Shown here: positions 14,407 through 20,421 of the stretch, piece by piece
Numbering within the stretch: the first letter of the stretch is position 1
Layout: every line of letters starts with the position of its first letter
DNA from: a virus
DNA length: 21,597 nt
Virus record (IMG/VR): IMGVR_UViG_3300023223_000928
Location: 1-21,597 of that record
Direction: 5' to 3' (one strand)
Notes under the pieces: model-generated
Databases searched by the model: none
Seen by the model: only the letters and a program-made list of their open reading frames with translations
Told to the model about the DNA's origin: nothing
Program-made: the position numbers and the translations under genes

Positions 14407-15417
14407 ATGTCAAAATTATCTAGAAAAGATATTAAAATTTTTGGAAACACAGCCCCAGTAGCTGATCTTAGACAATTTGGGTCAACTAGGGAGGGGTCAC
14501 CAATTACATCAACTGATCCAGATGTATTGCAAGCACTTACCAACTATGAAGATGCTTGGAAAAAAGGAATTATTGCTTCTTTAAATATTCCGCCTTTAGA
14601 AGAATTCAATACTTTACAATACTTATTATCAAGGGAATTGGCATATATCCAACAAGTTGGAATACCGGAATTTTCATTAACTACAACATACTTTGCAAAT
14701 AAATCCATTGTTCGCACTCCCGAAGATTCAACATTATTTAAATCCGCTGTTGATGATAATTTGGGTAATGATATTGTAGGAGTTGCAGATTATGATGCTG
14801 GTACAACATATGCTCTTGATGATTTAGCGGCAGATACTAACGACGATATTTATAGATCATTATCAGGTGGTAATATAGGCAATGCTTTAACTAATCCTAC
14901 TTTTTGGGAATTGACTTGGATATTTTTGGGAGATTTATCATTATTAAGAGAAGCCGGCAATCCTCCTGGAATGGTAAGTGCTTTTGCTTTTGAAACACCA
15001 CCTGCTGGATGGCTAGAATGTGATGGCTCACCTATTTCAAGAACTACTTTTGCTATTCTGTTTGCAGCAATAGGGTTAAGATTTGGCATAGGTGATGGTT
15101 CAACTACTTTCAATATTCCAGATTTGAGAGGTGAGTTTATAAGAGGCTTTGATAACGGCAAAGGTGCTGATCCTGACGCAGGAAGTAGAACTGACTCAGG
15201 AGACGGTACAACTGGGGATAATGTTGGTACTAAACAGGCAGATGAATTTGACAGCCATACTCATATTCACCAAGTCCTAACAAATGATTCGGCTGGCCCT
15301 GGAGGTGGAAGCCTACTTTTCTCTAATGGCGTTGGTCTTAACGATGTTACTCTTGCAGCCGGAGGCAATGAAACTCGCCCCCGAAATGTCTATATGATGT
15401 ACTGTATTAAGACTTAG
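14407..15417 (+). CDS. Tail fibre with collar domain
   Basis: 336 residues. The N-terminal 175 residues resemble those of the preceding fibre (LRQFGSTREGSPITSTDPDV then LQ..., two NI.NALT..FWEL-type modules). The C-terminal half is a phage tail collar domain: GMVSAFAFETPPAGWLECDG, SPISRTTFAILFAAIGLRFG, IGDGSTTFNIPDLRGEFIRG, FDNGKGADPDAGSR, ending in the conserved RPRNVYMMYCIKT. Such domains form trimeric receptor-binding tips. A His-Thr-His-like DSHTHIHQVL segment could bind metal, as in some fibres. The stop overlaps the convergent gene's stop by 11 nt. It is 4 nt after the first fibre gene. Confidence 0.85.
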   Translation: MSKLSRKDIKIFGNTAPVADLRQFGSTREGSPITSTDPDVLQALTNYEDAWKKGIIASLNIPPLEEFNTLQYLLSRELAYIQQVGIPEFSLTTTYFANKSIVRTPEDSTLFKSAVDDNLGNDIVGVADYDAGTTYALDDLAADTNDDIYRSLSGGNIGNALTNPTFWELTWIFLGDLSLLREAGNPPGMVSAFAFETPPAGWLECDGSPISRTTFAILFAAIGLRFGIGDGSTTFNIPDLRGEFIRGFDNGKGADPDAGSRTDSGDGTTGDNVGTKQADEFDSHTHIHQVLTNDSAGPGGGSLLFSNGVGLNDVTLAAGGNETRPRNVYMMYCIKT

Positions 15418-15748
15418 TCTTTTTAAATGGATTGTATTTTTCAGTAAAAGGCTTCTTTGAATAAATTCCCAAGAAACGAAATAATTTAATTTCAGTATCA
15501 ATAGATTTTATAGTTTTTAAATCTTTTTCATTAAAGAATTCTAAAATTTCTTTTACCTGATTTACTTTAAGCCCTTTTTCATGATAGGCTACTGCTTCAC
15601 TTAGTTCCTGAATTAAATATCGTTTAGTCTGAACATTAGAACTGTCACTAGATAGTTGTTCATCATTCATTATTAAAAATAATGCTAAATCTAGCATTTT
15701 TTTATATTGTTTTGAATCTAAAGTTTGTTTTTTAAATGGAATGTTCAT
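15407..15748 (-). CDS. Hypothetical reverse-strand protein
   Basis: The start chosen is ATG at 15748 (MNIPFKKQTL), giving 113 residues. An ATG at 15811 would add 21 residues, but 15748 has the TTTATTAAC box 19 nt upstream as in the neighbouring genes. The protein is charged, helical, with short runs such as YLIQELSEAVAYHEKGLKVN and FFNEKDLKTIKSIDTEIKLF. I recognise no family. It is the last gene of the reverse block and overlaps the fibre gene's 3' end by 11 nt. Confidence 0.6.
   Translation of the reverse strand: MNIPFKKQTLDSKQYKKMLDLALFLIMNDEQLSSDSSNVQTKRYLIQELSEAVAYHEKGLKVNQVKEILEFFNEKDLKTIKSIDTEIKLFRFLGIYSKKPFTEKYNPFKKTKS
15409..15424. terminator. Possible bidirectional terminator at the fibre/cargo junction
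   Basis: AAGAC-TTA-GTCTT with T residues on the plus side (15420-15424) and A residues on the other is symmetrical and overlaps both stop codons. A 5-bp stem is weak, so this is tentative. Confidence 0.3.
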
Positions 15749-15766
15749 AATTTTTTTATTTATTAT

Positions 15767-15777
15767 AGTTAATAAAG
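15767..15777 (-). promoter_or_regulatory. TTTATTAAC box upstream of the last cargo gene
   Basis: CTTTATTAACT on the minus strand, 19 nt before the ATG at 15748. It is one of the recurrent boxes found before reverse-strand genes. Confidence 0.5.
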
Positions 15778-15791
15778 ACTGAGATTCAAAC

Positions 15792-16691
15792 TTAATTAGA
15801 AATATTGCCAATTAGCAAAAAGTATAAGACATGACTGCTTATTAAAATCCCGATTATAACTAACAATCTTTTTAATAATCTTTCTCTACTCCCTATTCTT
15901 TGTCTTAAATGCCCTATGTAGTCTTGGTAAGTTTTTGGACTATTGCTGATTATTTTTAATCTCGTTTCTGTTTTTTCTTCTTTATCTTCTATTGATAAAT
16001 TAGGTTTAGGATCACAGCGAGAGCTAAAGTCGGCATGTTTTCGATAAAAGAATAAATGATCCTGTATTATATAAGGTCTTGCTCCTTGATTCATTAAACG
16101 CATATAAAGATCAAAATCCTCCGCTCCTCTATTTTTAAAATAAGGATGAAAACCATTTAATTTTGTAAAATCTTTTCTCTTAATTAAAGATGTGGGAGAA
16201 CAATAACCCATCCACACAGTATGTTCTAAAATATCTTTACATTTCTTTTCCTTTACACTTTCTCTACCAAAAGTTTCATATAAACAGCTTATTATGTCAT
16301 ATTTATCTCTTTCTATAACGTCATACATCTCCTCTAGGCAATCCTTACGAAACTTATCGTCAGCATCTAAGAAAATAATATACTTACCTTTAGCTTCCTT
16401 TGCTCCTAAATTTCTTGCTTCACAGACTCCTATATTTTTTCTTAATATAAGAACATTACTTATTTTGGTAAATTGAAAATTATCTTCTTTTGGTAAATTA
16501 TAATCGTGTATTTCCTTTAATCTACTTTTTGTAAATTCATCAGTCGAACAATCATCAATAATAATTATTTCAAAATCTTTAAATGTTTGATTCCGAACTG
16601 ATTCAATAGCCTCATCAATAAACCTGCCATAATTATAGCAAGTTATTATCACAGATATTTTAGGATTTGCATTCTTATTTTTAATATTCAT
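15792..16691 (-). CDS. Family 2 glycosyltransferase with C-terminal membrane anchor
   Basis: 299 residues. The GT-A fold motifs are all present: KISVIITCYNYGRFIDEAIE at 11-30, the nucleotide-binding IDDCST at 45-50, the metal-binding DADD at 109-112 and a GAEDFDLYMR acceptor/catalytic segment at 189-198. Residues about 275-294 (RLLVIIGILISSHVLYFLLI) form one membrane span at the C-terminus. It would add a sugar from a nucleotide donor to a glycan at the inner face of the membrane. Phage-borne transferases of this type alter host surface polysaccharide and can exclude other phages; that role is inferred. It is on the reverse strand, with a TTTATTAAC box 20 nt before the ATG, and the downstream gene begins 43 nt after its stop. 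Confidence 0.85.
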   Translation of the reverse strand: MNIKNKNANPKISVIITCYNYGRFIDEAIESVRNQTFKDFEIIIIDDCSTDEFTKSRLKEIHDYNLPKEDNFQFTKISNVLILRKNIGVCEARNLGAKEAKGKYIIFLDADDKFRKDCLEEMYDVIERDKYDIISCLYETFGRESVKEKKCKDILEHTVWMGYCSPTSLIKRKDFTKLNGFHPYFKNRGAEDFDLYMRLMNQGARPYIIQDHLFFYRKHADFSSRCDPKPNLSIEDKEEKTETRLKIISNSPKTYQDYIGHLRQRIGSRERLLKRLLVIIGILISSHVLYFLLIGNISN

Positions 16692-16711
16692 AATATAATT
16701 TCATGATTAAA

Positions 16712-16720
16712 GTTAATAAA
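16712..16720 (-). promoter_or_regulatory. TTTATTAAC box before the glycosyltransferase gene
   Basis: TTTATTAAC on the minus strand, 20 nt before the ATG at 16691. Same box as before the other reverse genes. Confidence 0.5.
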
Positions 16721-16728
16721 GAAAGTAG

Positions 16729-16754
16729 CCCCGGCCTCCAAGTCGGGGTTTTTT
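16729..16754 (+). terminator. Rho-independent terminator
   Basis: CCCCGGC (16729-16735) pairs with GTCGGGG (16742-16748, one G-U pair) around a 6-nt loop, followed by TTTTTT. Read on the plus strand this is a good terminator that would stop antisense readthrough from the tail fibre genes. It also lies 8 bp beyond the stop of the reverse DUF7352 gene, but the minus-strand tail (CTACTTTCTTT) is poorer, so action there is less sure. Confidence 0.65.
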
Positions 16755-16763
16755 ATTGGGTCA

Positions 16764-17045
16764 TTATTTTTGTACACCCATATTAAATACATGAAAAACC
16801 AATCCGCCAATTTGGTAAGTACCTATATATTTTCTCAGAGATATTATATCTGAACCTTCTGTGGCAAGAACTTTGATTATTACCTTTTCTATTGGCTTAT
16901 CAGGCTCAACCAAAACCCATAAACAAGGTATGCCATTCTGTAGTTGAAGAGTTAATATAACGCTGCCACTTGGCATTGCTATCTCTTGAATACCAAAAAT
17001 AGTTATCAATTCATATTTCCAAATTGTTTTATCTGATTCGTTCAT
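16764..17045 (-). CDS. DUF7352-like conserved phage protein
   Basis: 93 residues. The pattern TIWKYELITIFGIQEIAMPS, GSVILTLQLQNGIPCLWVLV, EPDKPIEKVIIKVLATEGSD, then YIGTYQIGGLVFHVF fits a very common short phage family (IWKY.L.....q.i.MP.GA.iL.vq.Q.g.pcLWalV.p......................YiGT....gglVfHvFe). Function is unknown to me. The structure is probably a small beta domain. It is on the reverse strand 38 nt after the ankyrin gene's stop, with the TTTATTAAC box 16 nt before its ATG. Confidence 0.72.
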   Translation of the reverse strand: MNESDKTIWKYELITIFGIQEIAMPSGSVILTLQLQNGIPCLWVLVEPDKPIEKVIIKVLATEGSDIISLRKYIGTYQIGGLVFHVFNMGVQK

Positions 17046-17061
17046 AATTTATATAATTAAG

Positions 17062-17070
17062 GTTAATAAA
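17062..17070 (-). promoter_or_regulatory. TTTATTAAC box before the DUF7352 gene
   Basis: TTTATTAAC on the minus strand, 16 nt before the ATG at 17045, with a further TTAACTT just upstream, as in the leaders of the ankyrin and 18652 genes. Confidence 0.5.
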
Positions 17071-17083
17071 AAGTTAATATTTA

Positions 17084-17977
17084 TTACCGAGAACCCCGGC
17101 CTTGATCTTCTCCACCCAAAGCAAAAGAAGAGATAAGTTTTATTAAAGCTCTGGGAAAAGTCACAGCCGGTAAAATCTGTTTTGCTGACTCGTCAACTGC
17201 TTCTTCAAGTATTGCCTTAGATTCTTTATTGCACTTTTCAAATAAGGAAATTATTCCTTGATTCTGATAATATTTTGCAATCATAAAAGCTGTATCGCCA
17301 TCGTCATCATAAATATTTATGATAGAATCTATTTGAGGATTCTCAAACAGCAATTCTACGCCTCTTTTGTTGTCATCAATCACCATGTAATGCAATAAAG
17401 TTTTGCCGTAAATGTCAGTACCGCTTATATCATATCTGGTCTTTCTAAATCTTTCATTGAGCAAGTGTACTGCAGCTATGCTGGACGTGCCTAAATATGC
17501 CGTTGCGATGCCGGCTGTGCTGCCTATTGCTATTGCACTGCCAAGACCAAGACCCGCAGTGCCAACAACAATCCCAGCACCGCTCGCACCAAGCACAACA
17601 GTAGAAACAACTCCAAAACCAACAATATTTTGATTCTTCATTTTAAGCATAGCGGCGCATATTGTAATACCAGAAAGTCCTAATATTCCCAATCCACCAC
17701 CAATGCCAACAATACTGGTCATTGCAGTTGACAAAAAGCCAAAAGCAGCACTGCCGGCAGCTCCAGCTAAAACACGTAAACCCATTTTTCCAGGTTCATT
17801 CCCTACAAGTTTATTAGAAAGTTTCTTATTTATTAAGATAGGAAAACCAGCTAATGTACCCGGAATTGCCACAGCTATTAAAGCTCCAACCGTCTTGGCT
17901 TTATGTAGTTTGCTAAATTCAGCGTTTTCTTGCTGATCTTCAATATCAATTAATATGTCTGATTCTTTTTTGCTCAT
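17084..17977 (-). CDS. Ankyrin-repeat membrane protein
   Basis: 297 residues. After a charged N-terminus (about 1-28) come Gly/Ala-rich hydrophobic stretches at about 29-49, 69-110 and 118-171 (AGAAGSAAFGFLSTAMTSIV, GIGGGLGILGLSGITICAAM), enough for several membrane spans. Residues about 187-250 contain two ankyrin-type repeats (DIYGKTLLHYMVIDDNKRGV ELLFENPQ, then NIYDDDGDTAFMIAKYYQNQ). The C-terminus is Gly-rich (GGEDQGRGSR). Ankyrin proteins on phages of intracellular bacteria are often thought to act on the host cell. Whether this is an effector, an immunity protein or something else cannot be told. A Gly-Leu piece (AGLGLGSA) matches the start of the neighbouring repeat array in sequence and frame. 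Confidence 0.7.
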   Translation of the reverse strand: MSKKESDILIDIEDQQENAEFSKLHKAKTVGALIAVAIPGTLAGFPILINKKLSNKLVGNEPGKMGLRVLAGAAGSAAFGFLSTAMTSIVGIGGGLGILGLSGITICAAMLKMKNQNIVGFGVVSTVVLGASGAGIVVGTAGLGLGSAIAIGSTAGIATAYLGTSSIAAVHLLNERFRKTRYDISGTDIYGKTLLHYMVIDDNKRGVELLFENPQIDSIINIYDDDGDTAFMIAKYYQNQGIISLFEKCNKESKAILEEAVDESAKQILPAVTFPRALIKLISSFALGGEDQGRGSR

Positions 17978-17988
17978 GATATTTTTAG

Positions 17989-18219
17989 TTAAGTTAATAA
18001 AAAGTTAAATAGTTGTTGGGTTTTTTTGTGTCTACCAAGACCAAGACCCAGACCTAGACCCAGACCTAGACCCAGACCTAGACCCAAACCCAGACCTAAA
18101 CCCAGACCTAGACCCAGACCTAGACCTAGACCAAGACCCAGACCTAGACCCAGACCAAGACCTAGACCTAGACCAAGACCCAGACCTAGACCCAGACCTA
18201 GACTGTAAATATCCTTCAC
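17989..18219 (-). CDS. Putative Gly-Leu repeat protein (hexanucleotide array)
   Basis: Minus-strand frame beginning at GTG 18219: MKDIYS, then 28 Leu-Gly pairs, then RHKKTQQLFNFLLT (76 residues). The array varies between units almost only at the third base of the Leu codon (CTT, CTG, CTA), with two C-to-T changes at its first base (TTG, TTA). All are silent in this frame but change residues in the competing frames. Against it, the start is a GTG with no ribosome binding site and the C-terminus runs into the ankyrin gene's leader. The rival frame (ATG 18241 to 18032, MQNQALLREGYLQ then Ser-Arg/Gly/Trp repeats, 69 residues) has an ATG 6 nt after the upstream stop and a stop at the array's end. 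Similar phage loci encode Gly/Ser-rich repeats after the 18248-18652 family. Which frame is used is open. Confidence 0.4.
   Translation of the reverse strand: MKDIYSLGLGLGLGLGLGLGLGLGLGLGLGLGLGLGLGLGLGLGLGLGLGLGLGLGLGLGLGRHKKTQQLFNFLLT
17993..18001 (-). promoter_or_regulatory. TTTATTAAC box before the ankyrin gene
   Basis: TTTATTAAC on the minus strand, 15 nt before the ATG at 17977. The leader TTTAACTTTTTATTAACTTA closely matches the one before the gene at 18652. It overlaps the 3' end of the Gly-Leu frame. Confidence 0.5.
18034..18203. repeat. Hexanucleotide tandem repeat, 28 copies of ACCNAG
   Basis: Twenty-eight head-to-tail ACCNAG units run from 18034 to 18201, plus two further bases. 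N is A (5 units), C (12) or T (11). Two units (9th and 11th) end AA instead of AG. Much of the array alternates ACCCAG and ACCTAG, a 12-bp higher-order unit. The repeat is long enough to be unstable in length. Confidence 0.93.
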
Positions 18220-18247
18220 GTAATAAAGCTTGATTTTGCATAATGTT

Positions 18248-18652
18248 TTATCTTTGTGCTAAAGGAAGTTGGAAACTAATTTTTCCATAATCAACTATTG
18301 ATCCTCTGCCAATTCCTCTTATTCCAGGGGGAAAGGGTTCAACTTCCTTGAAATTGCCATTTTTTAAAGAATCTGCAAAATCGCCAGTATCAGGAATCCA
18401 ACTGACATCTTCCAAAAGTAGCTCTTTGTCGAAAACTTCCCTTAGAATACCTGTATAATAAAACGTAACAGTTCTTATAAAGACTTTCTCATCCATTAGA
18501 TGTGCATAAGCACATTTTTTATTACTAATGCTTTTGATATTCTCTATATCTTGAATATTAAACAACTCTTTTAATTGCTTATATTCCTCAAGTTTTTGTT
18601 TAGCCTCTTTTATTGTTAAATTTTCTATTGTCATAATTTGTTTTTCAGTCAT
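18248..18652 (-). CDS. Conserved phage protein of the 'RTVTM...TG' family, unknown function
   Basis: 134 residues. The central and C-terminal pattern KVFIRTVTFYYTGILREVFD, KELLLEDVSWIPDTGDFADS, LKNGNFKEVEPFPPG and a final short basic end (LPLAQR) matches a family I know from many phages (.iRTVTm..tG.l..v...EL.LedaaWiadTGrf..aL..G...EvEpfp.g). The N-terminal 55 residues are helical (KQKLEEYKQLKELF). No enzymatic motif is apparent. Its stop is followed 6 nt later by the ATG of one reading of the repeat protein. A TTTATTAAC box lies 17 nt before the ATG. Confidence 0.7.
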   Translation of the reverse strand: MTEKQIMTIENLTIKEAKQKLEEYKQLKELFNIQDIENIKSISNKKCAYAHLMDEKVFIRTVTFYYTGILREVFDKELLLEDVSWIPDTGDFADSLKNGNFKEVEPFPPGIRGIGRGSIVDYGKISFQLPLAQR

Positions 18653-18669
18653 TTTAAATTTTAGTTAAA

Positions 18670-18678
18670 GTTAATAAA
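18670..18678 (-). promoter_or_regulatory. TTTATTAAC box before the 18652 gene
   Basis: TTTATTAAC on the minus strand, 17 nt before the ATG at 18652. The flanking CAACT...TTTAACT sequence is nearly the same as upstream of the ankyrin gene. Confidence 0.5.
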
Positions 18679-18691
18679 AAGTTAAAAGTTG

Positions 18692-18940
18692 TTATTGTTT
18701 TAGGTCGTTGGCCTCCTTTCTTTTAATAAAATCCATTAAATCTAAAATTTGCTGCCTAAGCATACCTTTGCTAAAAGAATCATTATTAGAATTAGCTATT
18801 TCATAATCAGAGCATAATTGTCGCCATTGTTTGAATTTTCCGGATTTTCTGAGCTTTGATTCAAAAACTGTTTCTTGTTTTGGTCTAAACCATAAATAAA
18901 TAATTTTTGTAATAAATATTGATAATCTAAGTCTAAGCAT
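18692..18940 (-). CDS. Hypothetical small basic protein
   Basis: 82 residues, N-terminal hydrophobic/basic stretch (MLRLRLSIFITKIIYLWFRP) that may be an amphipathic or weak membrane segment, then a helical charged body. I recognise no family. It begins 5 nt after the upstream gene's stop and has no TTTATTAAC box of its own, so it is probably cotranscribed and coupled with the two upstream genes. Confidence 0.5.
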   Translation of the reverse strand: MLRLRLSIFITKIIYLWFRPKQETVFESKLRKSGKFKQWRQLCSDYEIANSNNDSFSKGMLRQQILDLMDFIKRKEANDLKQ

Positions 18941-18945
18941 TTTGT

Positions 18946-19194
18946 TTATTTACCCCCCAATATTCTACTAATCTCGTCTTTCCTATAACACCAACCTTTA
19001 CCTTCTCTTGTTCTACAATTCCAGATTTTGGATAGCTTATTATTAGAAAGCTTTGTTAAAAGCTCTTTATCATTTTTTAATTTAGCTTCGCCTTTTGCTT
19101 TTTGATTATCACCAAGAGCCTTTAGTAAGGTTCTGGCACTGCCATAATTAGGTGATAACAGTGCCACTTCATGTGTTGTGTAATATTTAGACAT
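18946..19194 (-). CDS. Small DNA-binding-like protein (excisionase-like)
   Basis: 82 residues, basic. The N-terminus KYYTTHEVALLSPNYGSART then LLKAL resembles the helix-turn-helix start of MerR/excisionase-type domains (y.t..ea..l.....t....l), and the end WCYRKDEISRIL resembles their wing plus last helix (..w.y....i...l). A Lys-rich insertion (KAKGEAKLKNDKELLTKLSN) separates them. A DNA-binding role is a guess from this pattern. Its ATG overlaps the previous stop by 8 nt. Confidence 0.4.
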   Translation of the reverse strand: MSKYYTTHEVALLSPNYGSARTLLKALGDNQKAKGEAKLKNDKELLTKLSNNKLSKIWNCRTREGKGWCYRKDEISRILGGK

Positions 19195-19702
19195 TTTCTT
19201 CCTCTTTTCTTGTAATTAAGATAACCTTATTATCTTCAATCTTTGTTCCAATTAGCTTTATTCCTCTATAATCTCCATAATCATCTATATATATAGGAGT
19301 ATATAGACCCATCTTATAGTCACCGCCTTTATAGCCTTCGAGATATTTGTCATTTATAAAAATTGCCATTTCCAGTAAATCTTTTACTTTCATAGCTTGG
19401 TCTTCTAAGCTATATAATATAGCTAGACGGTTATAATAGCCTCTATAGCTAAGAAATACTGTTTTAGTCTCTTTGTTGTAGTCATAATAATCTTCTCCAT
19501 ATGCTGAGGTTTTTTTTATATCATCTTCTAAGGCGTATTCTCTATCTTCTTTTGCCAAAGGAAAAGTACCATCATCAATTATAATTTTTAAATCTTTATC
19601 GTAAGATTTTAAATCTTTTATTAAATTACCAAGATTATATTCTTTTGCTGCCTCTTGTTTAGAAGCTCCATTCATTACATTTATTAGATCTTGTACGTCC
19701 AT
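19187..19702 (-). CDS. Conserved phage protein with 'YRG...GYKGG' motif, unknown function
   Basis: 171 residues. The order VFLSYRGYYNRLAILYS, MKVKDLLEMAIFI, LEGYKGGDYKMGLYTPIYID, DYGDYRGIKLIGTKIED and ILITRKE matches a common phage orphan family (SyRG.Y..lAl......tv.dLl......fGk.f.GYKGGd..m...Tp.wvan.G...g..i.g......vil.t). Its function is not known to me. It is the first gene of the reverse block, next to the divergent gap, with a TTTATTAAC box 16 nt before its ATG. The first 35 residues (QDLINVMNGASKQEAAKEYN) are helical. Confidence 0.68.
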   Translation of the reverse strand: MDVQDLINVMNGASKQEAAKEYNLGNLIKDLKSYDKDLKIIIDDGTFPLAKEDREYALEDDIKKTSAYGEDYYDYNKETKTVFLSYRGYYNRLAILYSLEDQAMKVKDLLEMAIFINDKYLEGYKGGDYKMGLYTPIYIDDYGDYRGIKLIGTKIEDNKVILITRKEEENV

Positions 19703-19718
19703 TTCGTTTATAATTAAA

Positions 19719-19727
19719 GTTAATAAA
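19719..19727 (-). promoter_or_regulatory. TTTATTAAC box before the 19702 gene
   Basis: TTTATTAAC on the minus strand, 16 nt before the ATG at 19702. It is the first box of the reverse block. Confidence 0.5.
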
Positions 19728-19731
19728 AGTC

Positions 19732-19761
19732 TTGTTACCTATTGTTACTTATTGTTACTTA
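19732..19761. repeat. Three 10-bp direct repeats TTGTTACYTA, possible operator
   Basis: TTGTTACCTA, TTGTTACTTA and TTGTTACTTA follow each other without gap at 19732, 19742 and 19752. The 10-bp period is close to one turn of DNA, so a protein could bind the same face three times. They lie between the divergent reverse block and the lysis module and 25 bp upstream of a sigma70-like promoter. Confidence 0.6.
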
Positions 19762-19786
19762 AGAGTCAAGTATTATTTTATCAATA

Positions 19787-19815
19787 TTGACATTTTTCTA
19801 CCCATCCCCTAAAAT
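19787..19815 (+). promoter_or_regulatory. Sigma70-like promoter before the lysis module
   Basis: TTGACA (19787-19792) and TAAAAT (19810-19815) are separated by 17 bp, an excellent match to the housekeeping consensus (6/6 and 5/6). It reads toward the gene at 19843. Transcription would start near 19822, giving a leader of about 20 nt. The TTGTTACYTA repeats sit just upstream. Confidence 0.75.
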
Positions 19816-19842
19816 TCACCCAATCTAAATTAGATATATAAA

Positions 19843-20421
19843 ATGACCGAACATAAACTATACATACTATCTTGTGATGCTAAATTCACGCTAAAAAACC
19901 TTATTACTAGCCCTGTAAAATTTATAATTAAATTAGGCACTTGGTCAAATATCAATCACGTAGCAGATACTTATAATTACGCCAGACGTGGTAATTTAGT
20001 TAATCAGGCCGTTGGTACTGGCTATGAATCAATTCATTATATGAAATTCTTTGAACATAGAAACTCAACTATTCGTGCTTATAAATTAAAAGTACCAATA
20101 GATTTTGAAAAATGGCACGAAGATACAAAAGCCCAAAAAGGTCGTAAATATGATTTGGAGGGCGCTATAGGCAGCGCAGTTGATAAAATTCCTCTTCTAA
20201 GAGAAATCTTTAAAAAAGATCCTGATGATACAGAAGATTTTTGTAGTGAATCTATTGTAGAAAAATTACAAACTCAAGGCTATGTAAGTCATATCGATAA
20301 TAAGAATAATATCAATCCCAAAGAATTAATAAAATTACTTGAGAAACACGATCTATGCGAACCCTCAATTATTGTCTGGAAAGGTAATAAGATGGTAAAG
20401 AACATCTTTGAAGAAGATTAA
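19843..20421 (+). CDS. Permuted NlpC/P60 (YiiX-like) papain-fold protein
   Basis: 192 residues. In the permuted papain-like fold the His comes first and the Cys late. Here H39 lies in SNINHVAD, with E62 (GYESI), YDLEGAIG at 103-110 and C134 in the typical DFCSES segment. These match the H...(G)YD...(f)CSe layout of YiiX/YebB-type hydrolases. The family includes peptidoglycan or lipid amidases and acyltransferases; the substrate cannot be told. It is the first gene of the lysis module, so a cell-wall role is plausible. There is no signal peptide or membrane segment, so it would need a holin to reach the wall. No clear Shine-Dalgarno precedes the ATG. Confidence 0.65.
   Translation: MTEHKLYILSCDAKFTLKNLITSPVKFIIKLGTWSNINHVADTYNYARRGNLVNQAVGTGYESIHYMKFFEHRNSTIRAYKLKVPIDFEKWHEDTKAQKGRKYDLEGAIGSAVDKIPLLREIFKKDPDDTEDFCSESIVEKLQTQGYVSHIDNKNNINPKELIKLLEKHDLCEPSIIVWKGNKMVKNIFEED

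Noticed and set aside
14850-15161. Minus-strand frame inside the collar fibre gene
   Set aside because: The fibre's collar domain is unmistakable, and the opposite frame is a shadow.
17703-17936. Plus-strand Ala/Pro-rich frames opposite the ankyrin gene
   Set aside because: They mirror the Gly/Ala-rich membrane segments of the gene on the other strand.
18034-18203. CRISPR array
   Set aside because: The units are contiguous hexamers with no spacers and no cas genes nearby.
18026-18208. Plus-strand frame encoding Pro-Arg repeats over the hexanucleotide array
   Set aside because: It is simply the reverse complement of the array, lies opposite to all neighbouring genes, has no ribosome binding site, and the two AAA-containing units change Arg to Lys, so substitutions are not all silent.
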